DNA of 64,000 nt, taken from assembly GCA_020975405.1 (NCBI GenBank), contig JAIOWQ010000005.1, forward strand, positions 372,001 through 436,000, read 5' to 3'. The position numbers and the translations under genes are program-made. Positions 55,446-64,000 of this stretch are shown piece by piece (the first letter of the stretch is position 1; every line of letters starts with the position of its first letter). The notes beneath the pieces were generated by a model. That model did no database searches. It worked only from the letters and a program-made list of their open reading frames with translations, and had not been told where the DNA came from. Source of the stretch: Keithomyces neogunnii. Lineage: Eukaryota > Ascomycota > Sordariomycetes > Hypocreales > Clavicipitaceae.

Positions 55446-57247
55446 GGTAGGCTGGGTAGGATTAGTGATGGGCTGAAACCTCGATCAGAAATTTTCGCTC
55501 CCAGCTGGGCATGAACTCTTCTATTAAATATCTGTACTGAAGCAGGCTGGAGATGACACGCCTGAGGAAGGTACCCGAGATGTAAGACCCAAGGTCAGAT
55601 TGGCCCCACTTGGCTGCCCACTGTCTCCCGTGTCAGCCTGCGCTAGATCTTGGCGCCTAGTTTATTCTCTCCCTTGCAGAGTACAATGTATTACGTTTGT
55701 GATGATTAATGCTAAACTAGTCTCTTCCAATATAGCAATTAACCTATATAAAGTAACTTGTATTAAAATCCTTTTAGGGAACAGCTAGGTTTTCACCCTA
55801 TTAAATACAGTACCCAAGTACTTGGACGGCGCGATAAGCTTAGATTGACCCACTTGCTCACCGACAACCCCAGCTCACGCCAGTAAGAAATTAGCCCCTC
55901 GGGCGGCACATGAAATGCATTCAACATGGGGGCAGCATCAAGAAATATAATGCTTGTCTGCTCCTCCTCTTCTACAGCTGTAGCTTCCCTTTACCAAGTA
56001 GTGGCGAGGGCGCTGCGTATTGCTCACTTTTCTCGGATTCTACCCGGCCCGCTGTCTCACTTTCCGTGGGCCGTGGCCTGACAGGTTGAGCGAGAGCCGA
56101 GAAGGCTTGCGCAACCTGGTTTACGACGCTTTACAGACGCTTGCCAAACTACAAGGCGAGCCTGGATGCATCTTAAATGATATTTAATGAACAGCAAATA
56201 CGCTCACGAGCCTGACCGAGGTGGCGAGCCCTTGCCCTCCGCATTCTTTTCTCATTACATCTAGGAAGAAAATGTTTCCCCTGACAGCAATACTCTCAGA
56301 TATCAGCATGAATTTGGGCAACGTGCTTACGAGCTACGGACAAATGGATGGAATCTTTGGGGTTCGGGCTTGACTTGCTACTCCAGTGGTCTCGGAATCG
56401 TACCTGACTCACTATACCGTATACACGGGTGTATAAACAGACTGCAGAAGCCATTTTGACCCAATCAACAACGCTGCATCTGGAAAGAAAAGTGTACAGG
56501 GGCTCCCATCACGGCTACCTCCTACGTCTGACCAGACCACCATGCGTTCCGTCCGGAGCGCTGGCTAGGGGGCGGTGCGGAGAAGCTCGAGGAGTATCTT
56601 GTGAGCTCTAGCAAGGGGACACGGGTGTGCCATGGCAGAGCTCGCGCGGGTCGAGCTTGGACTGATTACAGGGACGCTGCTTCGCAGATGAGGACGTTTA
56701 TCCTTGTCATGATGGATTCACGTCAGCCTCCAAGACAAATAAGCACACGCCGCGGTGAGGGATACACCGAGGATACCTTGCAAAGGGCAATGTAAACAAA
56801 AACTGTCCTGGAATAAACCTAGTCCCTTACTTGGAGTCGCTATGCCGTCCCCAATACAGCTATTCGGTTCGATATATGTGATGCCTGCCATTTATAGACA
56901 TTCCGTCAAATACAAGAAGAGTGTCTCATCAGTCCAGGATGAAAGTTGGTGTGGCCAACTGACTCTGCTCTCGGAGGATTTCCGAGGAGCTTCATGATGC
57001 CATTGGTGAATGGCGGTTTTGGTACAGATTAGGAATCGAGCCATGCACTAATTTCTCACAAGCGGGGTCCGGACACGACTTCCAACTCGGCATGTTCTCG
57101 AGTCTGGTCGGCCACGCCATTCATCTTGGTCGTCCTCGGGCGCGGATGGGATGCTTGCACATGACAATCTGGAGATAATCAACTACAAAACAGCCTCTTC
57201 CCCCCCCTCTTCGCTACCGCACTGCGTCATTCTCTGACAGGGCAATC
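55446..57247. other. Divergent intergenic region with an AT-rich patch
   Basis: About 1.8 kb separates two genes transcribed away from each other. The 55,690-55,810 part is AT-rich and could be degraded repeat. Frames here are short and without motif. Confidence 0.45.
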
Positions 57248-58623
57248 ATGGCGACGCAACAATACCGGGCACGCATCGCCGTCATTGGGGGCGGCATCGG
57301 CGGAGCCGCGCTAGCGAATGGCTTAATAAGACTCCCAAACATGGACGTGCATGTTTTCGAAGCCGACCAGGCATTTTCCGAGCGAGGCGCTGCCATTGGC
57401 TTCTCCCAGATTCACATAAGAGCATTGGAACAGCTCGTGCCGTCTGTCGAGGAGACGCTGGCCAGGGCCGGGGCTGTCCCGCTGGCCTCGGTGCGGTGCT
57501 TGATTGTAAGCAGATGCATGCGCCGAGGAATTGGAAAGGATGCAGTAGACACTAACGACGGGTAGGGCTCGGGCGCGCGTGCAGGCGATGTTGTCTTTGA
57601 CACGGGAGACGATGGCGAAAAGGTTCTTCACCGCGCGTCTCTGCTTCGCGAGCTGATCGCTCCATTGCCCAAAGAGATGCTGCGCACCAACAAGAGGCTG
57701 GTCAAAGTGATCGAGGCCGCCGATCCAGCTCCCGGGTGTGTGCGGCTGGTCTTTGAGGACGGCTCCGTACAAGAGTTTGACGCCGTCGTCGGCGCAGACG
57801 GCGTTTTTAGCCACGTCCGCAATCATGTGCTCCGGGATGATGCTCCGACCTGCACCGCTACCCCGGCTGGCTTCTGGGACTGCAGATATGTTGTGCCCAT
57901 TGAGCAGGCGAAACGCGTCATGGGGGACGCGCACTTTGAGCACAGTCGCCAGTTCTTGTGGTGCGGAGATGGAGCGGCCATTCTACAAGACGTCGTCGAG
58001 GATGGTACCATGGTCCATTTCGTCTTGTCGGCCGTCGAAAAGGACCCCCCAGAGAACCGTAAGCGCCTCTTGACTCGCGAGTTTCTAAACACCACGTTTC
58101 GCGACTGGAGCCCCTTTGCTGCGGGCGTCATCGATGTATGTTGAGGCCGCCGTCTTGCGTATCGTTGTCGCGCTGACCGTCAAAGCTTTGCCTCGATCAA
58201 CCGGGCGGTTTGCACGCCTACTCCCAAATGGAACACAAGGAGACGCCCACCTATGCAAACGGTCGGGTTTGCATCATGGGCGACGCGGCGCATGCAACCA
58301 GTCCCTGGCAGGGCTCGGGCGCCGGACTGGCCTTTGAAGATGCGGCGGTGCTTGTGTCCGTTCTCAGTGCCGTGTCTTGCCCCCGAGAGCTCAACATTGC
58401 CTTTGAAACATACGACACTGTCAGGAGGCCTAGATGCCAGCGTGTCATAGACTCAAGCCGCCGGGTTGGCGACATTTGCTGTGGACAAGACCCAGAGGCT
58501 GGCGTGGATGCAGACAAGATGAGAAACTTGCTGCCGGATCAGTGGGGGTTTTTGATGAGTTTTAGCATCCAAGATCAGATGAGGGATGCCTTGCAGATGT
58601 TTAGAAAGGCTCTGGACAGTTGA
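57248..58623 (+). CDS. FAD-dependent monooxygenase (salicylate hydroxylase-like)
   Basis: Three exons (57248-57505, 57566-58135, 58186-58623) encode 421 residues. The dinucleotide-binding motif is IAVIGGGIGGAALANGL (residues 9-26), followed by VHVFEADQAFSERGAAIGFS with the ribose-binding acidic residue. DAVVGADGVFSHVRN is the conserved DG motif, and GRVCIMGDAAHATSPWQGSGAGLAFEDAAVL is the second FAD-binding GD motif with the following helix. This is the layout of group A aromatic hydroxylases, which use NAD(P)H and O2 to hydroxylate phenolics or decarboxylate salicylate-type acids. The substrate is unknown; no second ring-cleavage gene lies beside it. All key motifs look intact and no signal or anchor is seen. 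Confidence 0.92.
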
Positions 58624-60965
58624 TGGGCCGGCAGCCTAAATTAACCATGGTCAAGGGCCAAGGCGGGCCTGATTTAGACTTGGCCGTTATAACCGTCCAA
58701 GATTCTTCTATTCTTACGATAAGGGCTTTGGTTTGGAAGGTGACAAGAAAAGATGACGAATAAATCGTTGTATTAAATCTTGAATCTATAACGTGGTGTC
58801 TCCATGCAAAGGCGGCTACATGTCGCTCCACGCTGTATTGTATAATAGTGACCTTCTTTTACAACTAATTGTCACTTCAAGGCGGTTAAGCAGCTCGTGA
58901 CGCACTCGAGGCCTACCCGATCCTCAATTCCCACGTCATGTACACTCTGCAGCACGACCGGTAACGAAAACGCGTGGTTTTGGGCAGCGCGTTCAGTCAT
59001 CTTCATGGCCGGCGGACAAGACTATTAAGCCATGGCGTCTCTTATCTCAATGGTATCGAGTGTGGGGATGTGAATCTTGAAGGACATGTACTATCCTGTT
59101 GGAACTCCAGAATGTGTTCACCAGGCAGATGGGAATCATGATTAATGGATTTGCTCGTCGATAAACTCCGAATGAAACCATTTAGGCCGGCGCCATCAAG
59201 ACATGATGTCTAGCCACAGCTATACTTGGCTGGGCAGATGCCAAAAGAAGGACCCTCCCCAGCGGATCAAGAGTAAGCCGAGGTTTATGACGCTTTTCCC
59301 TATTTGAAATAGGAAAATTTGAAGATGAAATTGTATTCGGTTAGGGCTTGGCCATGCCCATACGTACATTTTATCATAGACGGTGTTTCCTACTCCTGAT
59401 TTTTGGCAGCGCCCAAGTACTAATTACGCTTAAAGCGGAGCTAAATATGATGAATAGCAAGCCTAATCTTGGACAGACCTAGTCAAGTTTTAGTCGTTTG
59501 CACAAGACCTAGCAGTTGACTGTCTCTCCTCGTTCCTACACAAGTGTTTACTGTCTATAATAGATGCTTGCAAGCGCAAGAATCGACATGCCGTAAAGAC
59601 ACTTGACAATCACCATTTCAACTTGGTGAAGCGCTAGCCACAACCATGCGCAAGAGATGAATGTGTTGCTCGGCGCCGAGTGACCAAGTTGGGCCGAAAG
59701 CAAAATAGCTTGTGCATGCCCATGTTGAGCTTTTCGTCTGCTTGCCTCGTAAAACTACTCAAAAACCGACTAATTCCTCACAAAAGGCCACGTTGCTCAT
59801 CCTCATAATCTAAATGTCCACCACCTATTTCGTGTGCATCGCGCTTCCACCCTTGAACCCAGCGAGCTCATATCATCCAATTTCAAAACCGCAGATGGAT
59901 CCCCTCTCTCTACTTTAACATAAACCGGGCTCATACGAAAACAAAGGCTGTGCCGTGGCGGATCGAGAGCCTACACGACGCCAGCTTTTCCTTACTCTAT
60001 CGTCGCACATCTTTGGCCACTGCATGTCTGGTCGTGCCACTGCCAGCATTACAAGTAGACACAATGATTTTGTCATCTTTGGCATCCTTGTCGCTGAAAG
60101 AGCTGTTTATAATACTTGCGGTCTTTTTGGCCATGTTGACAGTATGGGCTCTGTTGGCGCTGTCGGTTCTCATGGTTGCATTTGATGTACCCATGACGGA
60201 CTTTCTGGCCATGGTGTGGCTGGTGATGTTGGCTTTTGGAAAAGGTGATTCTACTAATGCGAATTTATTACTACTTGTTACAACACTCGACTAGAATTGA
60301 CCAAGGTACCGGAAATACATCTGCGGGTAAAAGTTACAATTCAGGCGGAATATTGTGGTAATGGCAACATGGGGCATCAACCTTGCATGAGCTATTCACT
60401 TGTCTGGTCCCTGGCATCTTGAAATAACTCGACTGTCCGTGCTTTCGAAGCAGATGAAGCAAGCTGGTGTCTCAATACTGGCTGATTGCTCCGGGGCCTA
60501 GGAAGGGAGTTGAGTCAGTTTTTGCAACATGATACACGAGAGACAGCTAGCCGAGGGATCTCGAGTTACGTGGCAGGTTGTCCATCATTCAACTTGACTG
60601 AGTAGCTAGGTGTCATTTGATTCAGAGCTGGCATATATAATCACCAACATTACATTGAGCCTATGCATTGCAGTCCCTGTTTGAGACTACCCCGTGATTG
60701 TCACGACACCACATTGCACAAGGACTTTAGTCAACCGCCCTTTTATTTGACGCCAAGGACAAGATATGGGGAAAATCGGGGCGCTTTCCGTTGAAGCCAT
60801 GTCAAAACTGAGCAGGCCCGTGTCGACTGTCATGGTAGACGGATCCCACTGGCCTTGAAATCAGTGTGAACAATGTCGACAGAGCGCAAGAGTCTGTTGC
60901 CACATATCTGAGCCTACGTGAGCTTTGAACGCTGCATTCAATCATCAAAATACACGCCCATCATT
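58624..60965. other. Large gene-free stretch
   Basis: More than 2.3 kb without a supported gene. A 114-codon plus-strand frame (59950-60294) has two or three strongly apolar stretches, and the opposite strand has a Ser/Thr/Lys-rich frame; I cannot say that either is real. No RNA gene or terminal repeat was recognised. Confidence 0.4.
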
Positions 60966-63006
60966 CTAAATCCAATTCTCCCAGTTATCGCTGGACCGCG
61001 AATGATGCCAGCCAGAATAACTCACGGGTGCCAGCGCGCCCTCGTATTCCGTGATATACCCCAGCGCGCATTCGGAAAAGGTCACCTTGTGCTGCGTCTT
61101 GAAGTAAAAGTCGTCGTACTCTTTGCGCATTGCGTCGTCGAGGCTGCGCACATCCCCCCTCGGGAACAACGTTCGCCAAGGCTCACGGCAGACCCTGCCC
61201 TTGCAGCTTTTGAGGGTCAGCAAGAGGCCGTCCAGGCGGGCGGAGAGAGACGCAATGTCGTAGCCAGACGTCTCGCCCTTGTTCCCGTACAGATTGTTCA
61301 GCTGGTACGGGTCGCGTTTCATGTCGTACAGCTGGTGCTCGTTGGTGCACCACACGGCGTACATGAAGTCGTAGCCGTCGCCGACGACGCGCAGCGTCTT
61401 GTACGTGTTGTTGATCCATTGGCCCCCCAGGTTGCCAAAGGCGTCGCCTTCAATCACGCCGCGGCCCCAGTACTCGATATTGACGTGCTCGTTCTTGCGC
61501 CCCTGCGTCCTGCGGGCGTGCGACGTGACCGCAATCGGAACGCCGTCAAAGTCCTCGTGCAGAGGGACGCCGGCGAGCTGGAACAGGGTTGGGACAATGT
61601 CCGTGTGCGAGGTTGGCAAGGACACTTGCTTGCCTGCCGAGATGCCGGGGCCGCGGACAATAAAGGGCACGTTGATGTCTTCCTCAATGTTGCACGTCTT
61701 TCCGGGCGGCATTCTATGCTGTCCGATGTGGTATCCGTTGTCGCTGGTGTAGATGATGTACGTGTTGGCGAGAACCTTGGGGTTCTTCTCCAAGGCGGAA
61801 ATGATGCCGCCGACCAAATCATCTACAGCCTGCAGGGCCCGGAGGCGGCCGCGGTAAAACTCATCGCTGTAGGCAATTTGATCTGGGGTCAACTGGGGGA
61901 TGGTCTTGAGATAGTTGACTGGACCAGGCTGCGGGAGCATCAGGCCGGCATTCTTGTGTTTTAAAGCGGCATGCATGGAAGCGGACTCACCGTGCTTGGA
62001 TTAAAGTTTGGTGGCCGAGGCGCGGTTACATGTGGGAATAGATCCTTGTGCCTTTCTGCGGCAACTGGTATCTCAAAGGCAGTCTCGCCCGAGTTGGCGT
62101 GGGGACCAACAGGGGCGACGCCCAGGAAGAAGGGTTCGCCGGCAGCAATGGCGTTGCCGAGAAACTCCAGAGACCGGTTGGCGACGACATCGGTCGAGTA
62201 CTGTCCGCGAATGCTGCGGTACTCGTCCTTGTCCAGAGCCATGATGCCATCAAGGTAGCTGTAAGTGCCGGGGTCGATCAGGACTGGATGCGAGACACGT
62301 TGCTCAGCCGAGGAACTTGGGAAACGAGGGGAGTCGCAGACGCCAGGCATTACTCACAGTCGGAGCGGTTCCATCCCTTGGCAAATGGGCTGTTGTATGT
62401 CAGAATGCTGTGCTGGTTCATCAACTTTCCCGTATAATATGTGTTGTAGCCGGCATCTTGCAGCCAGACAGGCAGGTACGCCTCATTGAGACCTTGACTG
62501 ATGAATTTGGGATATCCGCCTAGGGCATGTCAGCCGTCTGTCTATTGTACACGATTGCTGCGACACATTGCTGTCGCCGACACACAAATGGTCGGGATGG
62601 TGCTGTTTGTGTACGCGTTCCAGGGCCAAAAACAACATACCATATGGCTAGGGTTTGAGTCAGCTGTTGCTCCATGTCACGGTGATGGACGTCCGATGAG
62701 ATGGAAACTTACAGCTTGCACATCCGTCACATTCGTGTTGTGAGCAGCCTTGCCTGTGAGAAGCGAGACCCTGGACGGACAACACAGAGACACTGTGCAA
62801 AAGTGCTTCTTGAACGTGGTGCCCTTGTTGATGAGCTCTCTCTGCACCGTTTGCTGATACTCTAGCGAGCCAAGATGCAAGTCTTGGTCATCAGTCATGA
62901 TGAAGATGAAGTTTGGCTTTGCAGTGCCATGTCGAGCTTCAGGCGAGCCACGGACAAGATGAAGCGCAGTGGCAAGTGCCGCGAGCAAAAACAAAGGCAC
63001 GCCCAT
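60966..63006 (-). CDS. Secreted arylsulfatase
   Basis: Five exons (63006-62713, 62647-62641, 62519-62358, 62283-61991, 61928-60966) join in phase to about 572 residues. Start MGVPLFLLAALATALHLVRGS is a signal peptide. Metal-binding D39-D40 lie in IFIMTDDQD. The formylglycine motif is C75-C-P-S-R79 inside SLCCPSRVSLLTGK, so it needs conversion of the first Cys. A 7-nt micro-exon encodes part of PYGGYPKF. Further marks: WLQDAGYNTYYTGKLMNQ, FFLGVAPVGPH, YIIYTSDNGYHIGQHRMPPGK with the second metal DNG, and PHTDIVPT-like SHTDIVPTLFQLAG. The enzyme hydrolyses sulfate esters outside the cell or in the vacuole, releasing sulfate; in fungi it is often induced by sulfur starvation. Alternative in-frame ATG at 63135 adds 43 residues ahead of the signal peptide and is unlikely. 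Confidence 0.94.
62641..62647 (-). other. 7-nt micro-exon of the arylsulfatase
   Basis: The minus strand reads CCTAG, then CCATATG, then GTATGT. The seven bases restore the family sequence PYGGYPKF in phase between exon 1 (ending VQA) and exon 3 (starting GYPKF). Without it the frame is lost. Confidence 0.75.
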
Positions 63007-63620
63007 CTTGTCCCATGTGCGTCGGGCGATGGAAGCTGGAGTCGGGGGAGGAACTTGCCGGACGGTGGGCAAGATATCGGCAGCGCAAAGAGTATCCTTT
63101 TCAGACCCGCGGGCTGCCGCCAATGTCGATGCCATGGCCGAGAGGGACGAGCCGGCAGGCTCCTTAAAAGCAACCTGTCGATGCTCGGGCTACGTGACGG
63201 ATTGGGGTCGACTGTGCAACTCCAAGACGGAAAGGATACGCAACTCGCCCCAGCTGCGCATCATGGTGACGGTTCATCCTCGAGATGTATGTTGCTTACC
63301 CTCACTGCTCCATGGACCCTGGCTGTGGATACCGGCATATTAGTCTTGAAGCTGCTCCTCCCAGTTCAAGTCCCTCAGGGGCAGGCGTTGATCGTGTAAA
63401 ATGCCCCACACTGCTGGCGTGAGGCCGATGGGTAACCAATGGCTTAATTCGAATCGTGCTGATGACGACGCGAGGTGGAACAATCACGACATCCGTGCTG
63501 TTATTGCGTCTAATACAATGCCTGGCTTTCTGACCTGTGTTGGCCCCCTGTTGGCGCCGACGCGGAAAGGTCTGAGTGCATAATGTCTGGGTATTGCATC
63601 ATCTCTGATCTACTCCTCAT
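63007..63620. other. Arylsulfatase promoter region
   Basis: Upstream of the arylsulfatase. Frames are short and motif-free. Confidence 0.45.
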
Positions 63621-63621
63621 T

Positions 63622-63740
63622 TAGCCCCGGGGGGCCTTCTGCAAGCTCCACGCGGCGGCCCCCAGCTCCGACAAGCCGAAGAGTATCGGGAGAGCAAAGA
63701 CTTGGGATGGATGGGCGGAAATGTCCACGCCAAAGTCTGC
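63622..63740 (-). CDS. Possible last exon of a gene off the right edge
   Basis: Read on the minus strand, a frame from about 63740 reads DFGVDISAHPSQVFALPILFGLSELGAAAWSLQKAPRG and stops at about 63622. It has an apolar helix and a short basic tail and looks like the C-terminus of a membrane protein. A CAG acceptor-like sequence lies just before it. The rest of the gene, if real, would lie upstream, beyond the window. I recognise no family. Confidence 0.25.
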
Positions 63741-63744
63741 ATGT

Positions 63745-64000
63745 ACTGTTTAGTTGCGCACATGTTTAGCACAGTCGATCCTCGGACAGGCCTTTGGCAA
63801 AGAGCACGCAATTCGGACACGCCCTTGTCGGCAAAAGATGCCATCAACCCCGCAGTATTAATATGCGAGCGACTTGTATACGCAAGATTGCTGACTGCGG
63901 ACTCGGCTAATCGGCCATCGTCCGCCGGCATATCGGCTCGGACACTGTAGCACAACACCTCGCAGCTGAAGAGACTCGACTTTCCCAATCCAGATGGCTG
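63745..64000. other. Right edge, nothing supported
   Basis: A minus-strand frame runs over this region without a recognisable motif. No feature is claimed. Confidence 0.3.

Overview
The window looks like a GC-moderate filamentous ascomycete genome. Genes carry short introns (mostly 50-85 nt, GTRNGT...YAG), and the families are typical of Sordariomycetes: cerato-platanin, CYP504 P450, Zn2Cys6 regulator, FluG-like protein, hybrid histidine kinase. Gene content fits Hypocreales (perhaps Clavicipitaceae), but that placement is an inference from reading and was not tested by any search. No rRNA, tRNA or CRISPR array was recognised.

Layout. 1-5.3 kb: a gene-poor edge dominated by a broken, internally deleted copy of the RNA polymerase III largest subunit gene (minus strand, about 3.65-0.35 kb). 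5.3-14 kb: a compact PAS hybrid histidine kinase, a small secreted cerato-platanin, a CYP504-type phenylacetate-pathway P450 and a multi-exon F-box-type fungal protein. 16.5-28.6 kb: housekeeping block with Sec2-type Rab GEF, protein O-mannosyltransferase 2, splicing factor SF3a subunit 1, sorting nexin Snx3/Grd19, and an SGNH hydrolase. 29-49 kb: an accessory, metabolic block with an MCT-type MFS carrier, a TauD-type dioxygenase, an ACS-family MFS carrier, an isocitrate lyase/PEP mutase-type enzyme, a solo LTR in an AT-rich island, a fused two-domain aconitase-family hydratase, a second ACS-family carrier, a Sua5/YrdC protein and a Zn2Cys6 regulator. 50-63 kb: amino-acid permease facing a FluG-like amidohydrolase/glutamine synthetase fusion, an FAD monooxygenase and a secreted arylsulfatase.

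How the genes may work together. The strongest candidate for a locus-level function is 33.4-48.8 kb. A hydratase of the aconitase/isopropylmalate isomerase fold beside a C-C lyase of the isocitrate lyase fold, with two organic-anion carriers and a pathway-type regulator, is the enzyme logic of branched hydroxy-di- or tricarboxylate breakdown (as in the 2-methylisocitrate or 2,3-dimethylmalate routes). The substrate cannot be read from sequence. TauD dioxygenase and arylsulfatase both release sulfur from organic compounds, but they lie 29 kb apart.

Small-scale points of note: a 7-nt micro-exon in the arylsulfatase, a probable GC-AG intron in an MFS gene, an 8-nt first exon proposed for the Sec2 gene, an intact solo LTR with 5-bp target duplication, and a MITE-like inverted-repeat element near 49.1-49.35 kb.
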